DNA of 64,000 bases from Marixanthomonas ophiurae (GCF_003413745.1 NZ_QVID01000002.1:1-64000); one strand, 5' to 3'; positions 21,608 to 30,703 are shown, numbered from the stretch's first letter. Notes: generated from the sequence alone by a model not told the origin. Program-made: numbers and translations.

Positions 21608-21643
21608 GAAAAGCCATCTCTATTTTTAGAGGTGGTTTTTTTA
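21608..21643 (+). terminator. terminator of the choice-of-anchor I gene
   Basis: AAGCCATCTC and GAGGTGGTTT pair (with G-T wobbles) around an AT-rich loop and lead into a run of seven T. It lies 20 nt after the stop codon. Confidence 0.75.
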
Positions 21644-21651
21644 TTTAACTG

Positions 21652-21659
21652 TATTTTTG
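21652..21659 (+). promoter_or_regulatory. promoter -7 element of menA
   Basis: Reads TATTTTTG, a perfect TAnnTTTG, 22 nt upstream of the menA ATG and directly after the preceding terminator. The -33 element is not clear because that region is the T-run of the terminator. Confidence 0.45.
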
Positions 21660-21681
21660 CAGTATTAAAACCATTGATTGC

Positions 21682-22584
21682 ATGACAAAATTACGTGCCT
21701 GGGTTTCTGCAGCCCGACTTAGAACGCTTCCATTATCCATTTCAGGAATTCTTACAGCGAGTGCTGTGGCTATTTCCGAAGAAAATTTTAACCTAACTAT
21801 TTGTATACTAGCAATTATAACAACATTGGGGTTTCAAATACTATCTAATTTCGCGAATGATTATGGCGATGGCGTAAAAGGTACCGATAATGCAGATAGA
21901 GTTGGGCCTATGCGGGCGATGCAAAGCGGGATTTTAAAAGCGAAAGACTTAAAAATAGGGATGATAGTTACTGGGGCATTAACACTTTTAATTGCTACTA
22001 TATTGATTTTTAGCGCTTTTGGTAATGAAAACTTTTTGCTTTCTTTTATATTTTTCAACCTAGGTATTGCTGCTATTATAGCTGCTGTTACCTATACGGT
22101 TGGTAAAAAGGCCTACGGATATAGAGGAATGGGGGATTTATTTGTATTTCTCTTTTTTGGGTTATTGGGAGTGATGGGGTGTTATTTTTTATTTAGTAAG
22201 AGTTTAGGAGATTTAATAGTACTTCCGGCAATAGTAATAGGATTGTTAAGTGCGGCAGTTTTAAATTTAAATAATATGCGAGACCGACTCTCGGATGCTA
22301 AAGTGAATAAAAACACCTTAGCAGTAGTTTTAGGCGGTGTAAGGGTTAAGCACTATCATACTTCGTTAATAATAGGGGGTTTTAGTATTGCGTCACTTTA
22401 CCTATTACTGAAAGCAGAAACGATATTTGAATTCATTCCGTTACTAGCATTTATACCTTTGTTTCTAAATATTATAAAAGTCTATAAAAACGACTCGCCA
22501 ACACTGTTAGATCCAGAATTGAAGAAAGTTGCTTTAAGTACGTTCTTATTTTCTATACTTTTTTTAATTACAGTGAGCTTATAG
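21682..22584 (+). CDS. menA: 1,4-dihydroxy-2-naphthoate polyprenyltransferase
   Basis: A 300-residue inner-membrane prenyltransferase of the UbiA superfamily that attaches the polyprenyl chain to dihydroxynaphthoate, giving demethylmenaquinone. It has eight to nine hydrophobic helices, the first aspartate-rich motif NDYGDGVKGTDNADRVGP near 55-72, and the second RDRLSDAKVNKNT near 203-215. It heads a plus-strand cluster that also holds menC and menE. Confidence 0.95.
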   Translation: MTKLRAWVSAARLRTLPLSISGILTASAVAISEENFNLTICILAIITTLGFQILSNFANDYGDGVKGTDNADRVGPMRAMQSGILKAKDLKIGMIVTGALTLLIATILIFSAFGNENFLLSFIFFNLGIAAIIAAVTYTVGKKAYGYRGMGDLFVFLFFGLLGVMGCYFLFSKSLGDLIVLPAIVIGLLSAAVLNLNNMRDRLSDAKVNKNTLAVVLGGVRVKHYHTSLIIGGFSIASLYLLLKAETIFEFIPLLAFIPLFLNIIKVYKNDSPTLLDPELKKVALSTFLFSILFLITVSL

Positions 22585-22652
22585 CTTTTTTTGAAAAACT
22601 TTAACGGTTTTCTTTACTGTGCTTAGTATATTTAAAGAAAAAACCAACACTC

Positions 22653-23333
22653 ATGAAAATTACATTCTACGGTCAAAACAGTCTTGCCATTGAAGTTGGC
22701 GGAAAACATTTAATTATAGATCCTTTTATTACGGGAAATGACCTTTCAAAAGATAAAGTTGATATCAAAAACTTAAAAGCTGATTACATTTTACTAACAC
22801 ACGCACATCAAGATCACATTCTCGATGCGGAAGCTATTGCTAAAAATACAGGTGCAACTATTGTTAGTAATTTTGAAATTGCTAATCATTATGAAGCAAA
22901 AGGCTTTGACGTTCATCCCATGAATCACGGTGGAGGTTGGCAATTTGATTTTGGTTATGTAAAATATGTAAATGCTATTCATACAAGCTCTTTTCCAGAT
23001 GGAAGTTATGGCGGACAACCTGGTGGATTTGTAATTGAAGGCGAACATAAAAATATTTACATTGCTGGCGATACAGCACTGACTATGGACATGAAACTTA
23101 TCCCAATGCAAACCAAATTGGATCTTGCTATTTTACCCATTGGCGATAACTTCACGATGGGCGTAGACGATGCAATTATCGCGTGTGATTTTATAGAATG
23201 TGACAAAGTATTGGGCGTACATTATGATACCTTTGGCTACATAGAAATCGATCACGAAGAAGCGAAAAAGAAGTTTTACGATGCCGATAAAGACTTGATG
23301 TTGTTAGATATTGGCGAATCTATTGAGTTATGA
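22653..23333 (+). CDS. metal-dependent hydrolase, metallo-beta-lactamase fold (UPF0173-like)
   Basis: A 226-residue cytoplasmic hydrolase. The zinc-binding motif THAHQDH (about 50-56) is complete, followed by IHTSSFPDGSYGGQPGGFVIE and the IAGDTALTMDM motif with the bridging Asp. It matches the UPF0173 family, whose substrate is unknown. It lies between menA and the four-helix-bundle gene, 68 nt after menA. Confidence 0.9.
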   Translation: MKITFYGQNSLAIEVGGKHLIIDPFITGNDLSKDKVDIKNLKADYILLTHAHQDHILDAEAIAKNTGATIVSNFEIANHYEAKGFDVHPMNHGGGWQFDFGYVKYVNAIHTSSFPDGSYGGQPGGFVIEGEHKNIYIAGDTALTMDMKLIPMQTKLDLAILPIGDNFTMGVDDAIIACDFIECDKVLGVHYDTFGYIEIDHEEAKKKFYDADKDLMLLDIGESIEL

Positions 23334-23334
23334 G

Positions 23335-23366
23335 TTTTTAGTATTTTAGATAGCTCGATTTTTAGA
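23335..23366. repeat. degenerate period-8 repeat upstream of the four-helix-bundle gene
   Basis: Four consecutive 8-nt units; three of the four fit NTTTTAGN (units at 23335, 23343 and 23359), the third unit does not. It begins just after the upstream stop codon and ends 10 nt before the next ATG. Confidence 0.45.
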
Positions 23367-23375
23367 TAAATAAAC

Positions 23376-23726
23376 ATGCATAGATTTAAACAATTAGAGG
23401 TTTGGAAAAAAAGTAGAGCTTTTTGTAAACACATATATAAAATAACAATACTATTTCCAGAGTCTGAAAAGTTTGGCTTAGTGAATCAGTTGCGAAGAGC
23501 CAGTGTGTCAGTTCCTTCCAATATAGCCGAAGGAGCTTCAAGAAAATCAAACAAAGATTTTGCTAGATTTTTAGAAATTGCGATAGGTTCTTGCTATGAA
23601 ATGGAAACGCAAATAATACTATCAAATGATTTAGGATTTATAGATAAAAAAACATGTAAACTAGTATTGGAAGATTTAGAAACAATTATTAAAATGACCT
23701 CAAAGTTCAAATCAACTTTAAAATAA
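23376..23726 (+). CDS. four-helix-bundle protein (23S rRNA intervening-sequence/Avd-like)
   Basis: A 116-residue helical protein of the S23/IVS family. Family marks are the N-terminal FKQLEVWKKSRAFCKHIY and the central QLRRASVSVPSNIAEGASRKS. Relatives are encoded in 23S rRNA insertions of some bacteria, as free genes in many Bacteroidota, and are structurally related to the Avd accessory protein of diversity-generating retroelements. No reverse transcriptase or rRNA is nearby. The gene splits an otherwise menaquinone-related cluster and is bracketed on both sides by period-8 degenerate repeats, which suggests it arrived by insertion. Function unknown; nucleic-acid binding through its basic surface is an inference. 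Confidence 0.9.
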   Translation: MHRFKQLEVWKKSRAFCKHIYKITILFPESEKFGLVNQLRRASVSVPSNIAEGASRKSNKDFARFLEIAIGSCYEMETQIILSNDLGFIDKKTCKLVLEDLETIIKMTSKFKSTLK

Positions 23727-23764
23727 TCCAACAATCTAATAATCCAATATACTAACAAGCTATC
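23725..23764. repeat. degenerate period-8 repeat downstream of the four-helix-bundle gene
   Basis: Five 8-nt units starting at 23725; the first four fit NNNCYAAY (on the minus strand RTTRG followed by three free bases). It overlaps the stop codon of the four-helix gene and runs to the menC start codon. Confidence 0.6.
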
Positions 23765-24808
23765 TTGAAAGCACATTACAAAAAACACATTCTAAATTTT
23801 AAACGTCCCAGCGGAACTTCCCGGGGCGTTTTGCGTACTAAAGAAACCTGGTTTTTAATTCTTGAAGAAGGGAATAGATGGGGTGTAGGCGAATGTGGAA
23901 TTCTACGAAGCTTGAGTATTGACGACCGTCCTGATTATGAAGAAAAGCTGAGGTGGGTTTGTGATAATATTGAAAAAGGAAAAGATTATTTATATAATAA
24001 TTTAACCGAATTCCCATCTATTCAAATAGGGGTGGAGACTGCTTTTAAATCACTTCAGGCAACAAATCCTTTTCAAATTTTTCCTTCTGAATTCTCTCAA
24101 GGCTCCAAAACCATTCCTATAAACGGACTTATCTGGATGGGGGATAAAAGTTTTATGAAAGAGCAAATTTCAGCAAAACTCAAAGAGGGGTTTCAATGTA
24201 TAAAAATGAAAATTGGCGCTATTGATTTTGCTACTGAAATTGAACTCTTGAAAAGCATCAGACAAGAATTTTCCGCTTCAGAAATTGAATTACGGGTCGA
24301 TGCCAACGGAGCTTTTGCCCCTTCCGAAGCATTGGAAAAGCTGAAAGTTTTATCAGAATTAGAATTACACAGTATCGAGCAGCCCATTAAACAAGGGCAA
24401 TGGCAAGAAATGGCACGGTTGTGTGAAGAATCACCGCTTCCTATTGCGTTAGATGAAGAATTAATAGGCGTATTTGCTTCCGAAGAAAAAGAAAAGCTGC
24501 TACAAACTGTACAACCACAATACATTATTTTAAAACCAAGCCTTGTTGGCGGATTTGCAGGAAGTGACGAGTGGATTAATATAGCTGAAAATCTGAACAT
24601 AGATTGGTGGATCACTTCAGCTTTGGAAAGCAACGTAGGTTTGAATGCTATTTCACAATATACTTTCACAAAAAATGCTACATTGCCGCAAGGTTTAGGA
24701 ACAGGTAGTTTATACACTAATAATATAGAATCGCCACTAAAAGTATGTAACGGAAGTATACAATATGATACTAACGAGCAGTGGGATCTTACCTTATTAA
24801 AAAGATAA
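23765..24808 (+). CDS. menC: o-succinylbenzoate synthase
   Basis: A 347-residue enolase-superfamily enzyme that dehydrates SHCHC to o-succinylbenzoate in menaquinone synthesis. The active-site set is complete: KxK motif Lys147/Lys149, metal ligands Asp179 (VDANGAF), Glu205 (IEQPI) and Asp230 (LDEE), and the distal Lys257 (ILKPS). The start is a TTG at 23765, which gives the usual N-terminal strand (AHYKKHILNFKRPSGTSRGV); no ATG is available before this region. Other superfamily members (dipeptide epimerase, N-acylamino-acid racemase) share the fold, but the menA/menE context decides the call. Confidence 0.9.
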   Translation: MKAHYKKHILNFKRPSGTSRGVLRTKETWFLILEEGNRWGVGECGILRSLSIDDRPDYEEKLRWVCDNIEKGKDYLYNNLTEFPSIQIGVETAFKSLQATNPFQIFPSEFSQGSKTIPINGLIWMGDKSFMKEQISAKLKEGFQCIKMKIGAIDFATEIELLKSIRQEFSASEIELRVDANGAFAPSEALEKLKVLSELELHSIEQPIKQGQWQEMARLCEESPLPIALDEELIGVFASEEKEKLLQTVQPQYIILKPSLVGGFAGSDEWINIAENLNIDWWITSALESNVGLNAISQYTFTKNATLPQGLGTGSLYTNNIESPLKVCNGSIQYDTNEQWDLTLLKR

Positions 24809-24853
24809 AAAGTATACCTACATCCATACTTATAACTATAAAACGAAAACTTA

Positions 24854-25828
24854 ATGTTCATAAAACAAGCTTTTAACTATTTACACGATTCGTGGCGTTA
24901 CGTGGTTGGCGCTATTGTAATTTTTTTAGTCTCGCAATTAGGGGCAATACCTTTTGCTTTAATTGCTGCTTTTAAATTAATGGAAGAAGGAGGAGACTTA
25001 ACCGATTTAGACAATCCAGCTACTTTAATGACGGTTTTAGACTCTAACTTGACGCTGTTTTTAATGCTATTGAGTTTTGTTTTTGGGTTAATAGCTGTGG
25101 TATTGGTGGTTAAATACCTTCACAAACAACCCTTAGTAGCTGCAACAACATCTAGAAAAAAAGTGGATTGGGGTCGTATTTGGTTTGGCTTTTTGTTGAT
25201 TGCTATAACTACCATTGTATTGACAGGAATTGATTATTACAGTAATCCCGACGATTATATATTACAATTTGAAGCGGTACCATTTATAATTTTAGCCGTT
25301 ATAGCTATTCTTATGATTCCGTTGCAAACCAGTTTTGAAGAATATCTATTCCGTGGCTATTTAATGCAAGGTATTGGCGTAATGGCAAAAAATAAGTGGT
25401 TGCCTTTAATCGTTACTTCGGTAATTTTTGGCGGACTTCACTTTTTTAACCCAGAAGTGGATAAAATTGGTAACATTATCATGGTTTATTACATTGGTAC
25501 CGGTTTCTTTTTAGGGATTATGACGTTGATGGATGAAGGGATGGAACTCGCTCTTGGTTTTCATGCTGGTAATAACTTAATCGCTGCTTTGTTGGTAACA
25601 GCAGATTGGACGGTATTCCAGACCAATTCTATTTTAAAAGATGTTTCCGATCCCACAGCAGGGTTTGATATTTTAGTACCAGTACTGGTTATGTACCCTG
25701 TTTTCTTGGGTATTATGGCTTGGAAATATAAATGGACTAATTGGGGTGAAAAGCTCTTCGGAAAAGTAACACCACCTGCACAACCCGTTCCTCAAATAGA
25801 CCAGGCAGAAGAACAAATAGAAAAATAA
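24854..25828 (+). CDS. CPBP-family intramembrane glutamic endopeptidase
   Basis: A 324-residue membrane protein with about eight hydrophobic segments and the three ABI/CPBP active-site motifs: EEYLFRGYL (EExxxR, about 165-170), GGLHFF with its histidine near 195, and HAGNN (HxxxN, about 235-239). Relatives cleave peptides within the membrane, for example prenylated proteins or bacteriocin-related substrates. It lies between menC and menE, 45 nt after the first and 12 nt before the second, so it is co-transcribed with them, but no direct role in menaquinone synthesis is known. Confidence 0.92.
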   Translation: MFIKQAFNYLHDSWRYVVGAIVIFLVSQLGAIPFALIAAFKLMEEGGDLTDLDNPATLMTVLDSNLTLFLMLLSFVFGLIAVVLVVKYLHKQPLVAATTSRKKVDWGRIWFGFLLIAITTIVLTGIDYYSNPDDYILQFEAVPFIILAVIAILMIPLQTSFEEYLFRGYLMQGIGVMAKNKWLPLIVTSVIFGGLHFFNPEVDKIGNIIMVYYIGTGFFLGIMTLMDEGMELALGFHAGNNLIAALLVTADWTVFQTNSILKDVSDPTAGFDILVPVLVMYPVFLGIMAWKYKWTNWGEKLFGKVTPPAQPVPQIDQAEEQIEK

Positions 25829-25840
25829 TAACCGTTTATA

Positions 25841-26908
25841 ATGGAACTCCCTTTTCATAAAGCATTTACGTTTAACGGGCTTCAATATGAAAGCAAGGAA
25901 GAGTTATATGCCTTTGCTGAAAGCTTGCAGAACGAAGGGGATGAATACGAAATTCATATAGGCGATTTTATAATAGCTTGGTTAGATGGTACCGACTTTG
26001 TAAAAGTAAAAACCTCAGGTTCTACAGGAAAGCCAAAAAAGATTCAACTGCCTAAAAAAGCAATGGTCAATAGTGCTAAAGCTACGGCTGCCTATTTTAA
26101 ATTAGGTGAAGGCACTTCGGCATTATTATGTCTACCGGCTAATTATATTGCCGGTAAAATGATGCTAGTACGTGCGATGGTTATGGGTTGGAACCTTCAC
26201 GTAGTGGCTCCAGAAAAAGATGCATTAACGCAGTATGATAATGATTATGATTTTGTGGCAATGGTACCATATCAAGTGCATTACTCGTTAAAAGATTTAA
26301 ATAAAGTAAAAAAAGTAATCATTGGTGGCGGACCTGTTTCAAAAGAGTTAGAAGAAGCTTTACAATCTGTTTCTACAGAAGCTTTTGGTACGTATGGAAT
26401 GACCGAAACTATTACACACGTGGCGGTACGGCGAATTAATGGTCCTGCACGTAGCGAAACATTTTCGGCCTTACCTAATGCGAAATTTTCACAAGACGAG
26501 CGGGATTGTTTGGTTATTTTGGCACCAGATATTTCCGAAGAAAAAGTGATTACGAATGACGTGATTAACTTAGAATCGCCAACTTCCTTTATATGGTTAG
26601 GACGCTATGATAATGTTATTAACAGCGGTGGCGTTAAAATATTTCCTGAAAAAGTAGAAGAAAAACTTTCCGAAAAAATAATGGAACCTTTTATCATTGC
26701 TTCTGAAAAAAATAATGAATTAGGAGAGCGCGTTATTTTGATTATTGAAACAAAATCTAATTCCATTCCCGATTACTCTGATGTGTTCAAAATACTTTCA
26801 AAATACGAACGACCTAAAAAAATTATTAGTCTTTCTAAATTTCCGTATACTGAAACCGGTAAAATCAAGCGTGGAGCCGTTTTAGAGTTACTTAAGAAAT
26901 ATAAATAA
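25841..26908 (+). CDS. menE: o-succinylbenzoate-CoA ligase (AMP-binding)
   Basis: A 355-residue acyl-adenylating enzyme that turns o-succinylbenzoate into its CoA thioester. Seen: the phosphate-binding motif KTSGSTGKPKK (about 51-61), the adenine-site motif FGTYGMTET near 183, and the C-terminal GRYDNVINSGGVKI hinge region. It is shorter than the usual 450-550 residues of the family because the N-terminal part is compact, which is typical for Bacteroidota MenE. Position next to menC supports the call. Confidence 0.9.
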   Translation: MELPFHKAFTFNGLQYESKEELYAFAESLQNEGDEYEIHIGDFIIAWLDGTDFVKVKTSGSTGKPKKIQLPKKAMVNSAKATAAYFKLGEGTSALLCLPANYIAGKMMLVRAMVMGWNLHVVAPEKDALTQYDNDYDFVAMVPYQVHYSLKDLNKVKKVIIGGGPVSKELEEALQSVSTEAFGTYGMTETITHVAVRRINGPARSETFSALPNAKFSQDERDCLVILAPDISEEKVITNDVINLESPTSFIWLGRYDNVINSGGVKIFPEKVEEKLSEKIMEPFIIASEKNNELGERVILIIETKSNSIPDYSDVFKILSKYERPKKIISLSKFPYTETGKIKRGAVLELLKKYK

Positions 26909-26942
26909 CTCTTTCTTTTTAGCTTTAAAACTAATCTAGTTT

Positions 26943-26950
26943 TAACTTTG
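26943..26950 (+). promoter_or_regulatory. promoter -7 element of the von Willebrand protein gene
   Basis: Reads TAACTTTG, a perfect TAnnTTTG, with TTTAG 20 nt upstream as a weak -33 element. It predicts a leader of about 53 nt before the ATG at 27010. Confidence 0.5.
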
Positions 26951-27009
26951 GTTTCATTTTTGATATTTCTTAACTAAGAATAACAAATCACTCTTAAAAC
27001 CAATTCATT

Positions 27010-28806
27010 ATGAAAATATTTGCTACCCTTATTTTTGCTTTTTTTGCTACAATTGCACTAGAAGCTCAAGAAATCACCGTAACCGGAACAGTAACTGATG
27101 AGAGTAAACTTCCATTAGTAGGAGTAAACGTATTGATAATGGGATCTAGTAACGGAACACAAACAGATTTTAATGGAAAGTATGAATTAAAAGCTAAAAT
27201 AGGACAGAAATTGAAGTTTAGCTATGTGGGGTACGAAACCGTAGAACGAAAGGTAAAAGACAAAAAACCTATTAATGTGCAGATGAACACTGGAGCACAA
27301 CTAGAGTCAGTTGTTGTGACTGCTTATGACGCAAGTCAAGTTATGAGATCAAAAGTGTCTGGTGTCTCAATTCCACGAGCTTCATACCCTGTAAACAATC
27401 AAGTTTCCAACAATGAATCATACGATAAGATTGAAGAGAACATTTTTAAAATGGTGACAACTTCACCACTATCTACTTTTTCAATTGATGTGGATAAAGC
27501 TGGGTATAGTAACATTCGCCGGATGATAAACAACGGTCAAAAAATACCAAAGGATGCTGTTAAGATTGAAGAAATGATTAATTACTTTAGCTACGATTAT
27601 CCGCAACCTAAACGTAACGAACCTTTTTCCATTATCACCGAAGTAGCCAACTCCCCTTGGAATAAAGGAACTAAATTGGTAAAAATTGGTTTAAAAGGAA
27701 AAGATATTGCGACTGAAAATACACCAGCGAGCAACTTAGTGTTTTTACTGGATGTATCGGGTTCTATGAATTCTGAAAACAAATTGGGGTTGTTAAAATC
27801 AGCCTTGGGCGTACTAGTTGATAATCTTCGAGAAGAAGACAAAGTGAGCATCGTTGTGTATGCAGGAGCTGCAGGAACGGTCTTGGAACCTACAGCTGGT
27901 AATAACAAGGAAAAAATAATGCAAGCTATTGACAAGTTAAGTGCTGGAGGTTCTACAGCTGGAGGACAAGGTATTAAATTAGCGTATAAAATAGCGGAAG
28001 AGAATTTTATAAAAGACGGCAATAACCGTGTGATTCTTGCTACCGATGGTGATTTTAATGTAGGTGCATCGAGTGACAGAGCAATGGAAGATTTAATTGC
28101 AGAAAAGCGAGAAAGTGGAGTGTTTTTAACATGTCTCGGTTTTGGTATGGGAAATTATAAAGATTCCAAAATGGAAACCTTAGCCGATAAAGGCAACGGA
28201 AACCACGCCTATATCGATACCATGCAGGAAGCCAAGAAAGTGTTGGGGACAGAATTCTTCGGAACCATTTACACCATAGCAAAAGATGTAAAACTGCAAG
28301 TAGAGTTCAACCCTAAAAAAGTACAAGCGTATCGATTGATAGGATATGAAAATAGACTCTTAAACGATGAAGATTTTAATGACGATACCAAAGATGCCGG
28401 CGAATTAGGTAGCGGTCATACCGTAACCGCTTTATATGAACTGATTCCAGTAGGAGTGAAAAGTGACTATTTAAAAAATATTGACGAGTTAAAGTATACC
28501 AATAACAAGAATGCTTCTAAAACAGATGAGTTGCTTACAGTAAAGTTTAGATATAAAGAACCAGATGGAGAAAAAAGTAAACTGATTGTCAAAACGTTGA
28601 AAGATAGTAATACTGATATTAAAAGAACCTCAAGTGATTTTCAATTTTCTGCAGCCGTAGCCTTATTTGGACAACAGCTTCGTGATTCTGAGTTTATTTC
28701 AACTAAAAGTAGAGAAGAGGTTATTCGTTTAGCTGAAGCTGGTAGAGGAAAAGACAAAGAAGGATACCGAGCTGAGTTTATTAGATTGGTAAAAAGTTAT
28801 AAATAA
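27010..28806 (+). CDS. von Willebrand factor type A domain protein with carboxypeptidase-like domain (YfbK-like)
   Basis: A 598-residue exported protein. Order: signal peptide ending LEAQ (1-20); a carboxypeptidase-regulatory-like beta-sandwich (about 22-95, with GVNVLIMGSSNGTQTDFNGKYEL); a conserved N-terminal flank (STFSIDVDKAGYSNIRRMI near 156); a vWA domain with intact MIDAS DVSGS near 250; and a C-terminal YfbK-type region ending in AEAGRGKDKEGYRAEFIRLV. These proteins bind partners through the metal-ion site and are exported or periplasmic. No MoxR or BatA genes adjoin, so the partner is unknown. It is a single gene with its own promoter and terminator. Confidence 0.93.
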   Translation: MKIFATLIFAFFATIALEAQEITVTGTVTDESKLPLVGVNVLIMGSSNGTQTDFNGKYELKAKIGQKLKFSYVGYETVERKVKDKKPINVQMNTGAQLESVVVTAYDASQVMRSKVSGVSIPRASYPVNNQVSNNESYDKIEENIFKMVTTSPLSTFSIDVDKAGYSNIRRMINNGQKIPKDAVKIEEMINYFSYDYPQPKRNEPFSIITEVANSPWNKGTKLVKIGLKGKDIATENTPASNLVFLLDVSGSMNSENKLGLLKSALGVLVDNLREEDKVSIVVYAGAAGTVLEPTAGNNKEKIMQAIDKLSAGGSTAGGQGIKLAYKIAEENFIKDGNNRVILATDGDFNVGASSDRAMEDLIAEKRESGVFLTCLGFGMGNYKDSKMETLADKGNGNHAYIDTMQEAKKVLGTEFFGTIYTIAKDVKLQVEFNPKKVQAYRLIGYENRLLNDEDFNDDTKDAGELGSGHTVTALYELIPVGVKSDYLKNIDELKYTNNKNASKTDELLTVKFRYKEPDGEKSKLIVKTLKDSNTDIKRTSSDFQFSAAVALFGQQLRDSEFISTKSREEVIRLAEAGRGKDKEGYRAEFIRLVKSYK

Positions 28807-28834
28807 TTCTTTTGAAATAAATAGTGTTTAAAAC

Positions 28835-28866
28835 AAAAGGAGCAGTTAACTGCTCCTTTTGTTCTT
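28835..28866. terminator. bidirectional terminator between convergent genes
   Basis: A perfect 26-bp palindrome (arms AAAAGGAGCAGTT and AACTGCTCCTTTT) lies between the stops of the von Willebrand protein gene and the carboxylase gene. T-rich runs lie on both sides, so it can end both transcripts. Confidence 0.85.
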
Positions 28867-28885
28867 TAATTTTATCAAGATTACC

Positions 28886-30529
28886 TTACACCTGCAAAAC
28901 CCCCATATTAAATTTCTTTTCAATAGGAGCATGGTTTGCAGCTTCAATTCCCATACTAATCCATTTTCGGGTATCAAGTGGGTCGATTACAGCATCAGTC
29001 CAAATTCTTGAAGCAGCGTAATATGGAGAAATCTGCTCGTCGTAACTTTTTTTAATCTTATCGAAGAGTTCTTTTTCTACTTCTGGAGTAATTTTCTCTC
29101 CTTTCTTTTTCAAAGAAGCAGTTTCAATCTGTAATAATACTTTAGCCGCACTATTTCCACTCATTACGGCTAGTTCTGCACTAGGCCAAGCAGCAATTAA
29201 TCGAGGGTCATATGCTTTCCCGCACATAGCATAATTACCAGCACCATAACTGTTTCCAATAACAATGGTGAATTTTGGTACGACACTATTACTAACGGCA
29301 TTTACCATTTTGGCGCCATCCTTAATAATACCGCCGTGCTCACTTTTACTGCCGACCATAAACCCGGTAACATCTTGTAAAAACACCAATGGGATTTTTT
29401 TCTGGTTACAGTTCGCTATAAAGCGCGTGGCTTTATCGGCACTATCACTATAGATTACACCGCCAAATTGCATTTCGCTAGGCTTGGTTTTAGCTTTCGT
29501 AGTTTTTACTAGTTTTCGTTGATTGGCAACAATACCAACTGCCCAACCGTCAATACGAGCGTACCCAGTTAAAATAGTTTGACCGTAGCCTTTTTTGTAT
29601 TCCTCGAAATCACTATCATCCACCAAGCGATGTATTATTTCACGCATATCATATTGTTCGGCACGTGATTTTGGTAGTATTCCATAGATTTCTTTTGGGT
29701 CTTCTTTTGGTTTCGCCGCTTTATCTCTATTAAACCCAGCTTTGTCAAAATCGCCTATTTTTGAAACAATATTCTGTATTTTGTTTAACGCATCTTTATC
29801 GTCTTCAGCTTTATAATCAGTTACACCGCTAACTTCAGAATGCGTGGTCGCACCTCCTAAATCTTCATTCTCAATGCTTTCACCAATGGCAGCTTTTACC
29901 AAATAACTTCCGGCGAGAAAAATACTTCCTGTTTTGTCAACTATTATTGCTTCATCGCTCATAATTGGTAAATAGGCACCTCCGGCAACACAGCTTCCCA
30001 TTACCGCAGCTATTTGAGTAATCCCCATACTGCTCATCACAGCATTGTTTCTAAAAATTCTTCCGAAGTGCTCCTTATCAGGAAAAATTTCATCTTGCAT
30101 CGGCAAATACACACCGGCACTGTCCACTAAATAAATAATAGGCAGTTTGTTTTCAATGGAAATTTCCTGCGCTCGTAGATTCTTTTTAGCAGTAATAGGA
30201 AACCAAGCCCCTGCTTTTACCGTCGCATCGTTTGCAACAACAATACACTGTTTGCCTTTTACATAGCCAATTTTGACAACAACGCCGCCACTTGGGCAAC
30301 CGCCGTGCTCTTCGTACATTCCGTCGCCGGCAAAAGCACCGATTTCAATACTAGGTTTTTTTGAATCAAGTAGATAATCAACACGTTCGCGAGCTGTCAT
30401 TTTACCTTTGGCGTGGTGTTTTTCTATTCGTTTTTCACCACCGCCCAATTTAACTTTGGCAAGTTTCTTTTTAAGATCAGAAACTGATAGTTTGTTGTGG
30501 TCTTCGTTTTTATTAAAGGTCATATCCAT
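28886..30529 (-). CDS. acyl-CoA carboxylase, carboxyltransferase (beta) subunit
   Basis: A 547-residue biotin-dependent carboxyltransferase (crotonase fold, two halves). Seen: GKMTARERVDYLLD near 45, GGVVVKIGYVKGKQCIVVANDATVKAGAW near 85, the IFPDKEHFGRIFRN and LGGATTHSEVSGVTDY motifs, and the C-terminal GNSYGAGNYAMCGKAYDPR. The last motifs resemble methylcrotonyl-CoA carboxylase beta more than propionyl-CoA carboxylase beta, so leucine degradation is the likelier pathway, with moderate confidence. The biotin-carboxylase alpha subunit is not in the window. Confidence 0.92.
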   Translation of the reverse strand: MDMTFNKNEDHNKLSVSDLKKKLAKVKLGGGEKRIEKHHAKGKMTARERVDYLLDSKKPSIEIGAFAGDGMYEEHGGCPSGGVVVKIGYVKGKQCIVVANDATVKAGAWFPITAKKNLRAQEISIENKLPIIYLVDSAGVYLPMQDEIFPDKEHFGRIFRNNAVMSSMGITQIAAVMGSCVAGGAYLPIMSDEAIIVDKTGSIFLAGSYLVKAAIGESIENEDLGGATTHSEVSGVTDYKAEDDKDALNKIQNIVSKIGDFDKAGFNRDKAAKPKEDPKEIYGILPKSRAEQYDMREIIHRLVDDSDFEEYKKGYGQTILTGYARIDGWAVGIVANQRKLVKTTKAKTKPSEMQFGGVIYSDSADKATRFIANCNQKKIPLVFLQDVTGFMVGSKSEHGGIIKDGAKMVNAVSNSVVPKFTIVIGNSYGAGNYAMCGKAYDPRLIAAWPSAELAVMSGNSAAKVLLQIETASLKKKGEKITPEVEKELFDKIKKSYDEQISPYYAASRIWTDAVIDPLDTRKWISMGIEAANHAPIEKKFNMGVLQV

Positions 30530-30549
30530 AGTTGTCGTTGCAATTTCCC

Positions 30550-30557
30550 CAAAAATA
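30550..30557 (-). promoter_or_regulatory. promoter -7 element of the carboxylase gene
   Basis: Reads TATTTTTG on the minus strand, a perfect TAnnTTTG, 20 nt upstream of the ATG. The -33 element is weak. Confidence 0.45.
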
Positions 30558-30703
30558 CGAAACTATGACATTTTGGTACGGCAAATCTCTATTTTATTCC
30601 CGATATTTGTCTCTGCTAATAAGTTAAGGCAAACCCGTGTCTAATTGTATTTAATATTTTTATTAAATTTAGTACGAAGACGCATTTTAAGAATGAAAAT
30701 TTT

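Noticed and set aside
23376-23726. Diversity-generating retroelement
   Set aside because: The Avd-like fold alone is not enough: there is no reverse transcriptase and no template/variable repeat pair in the window.
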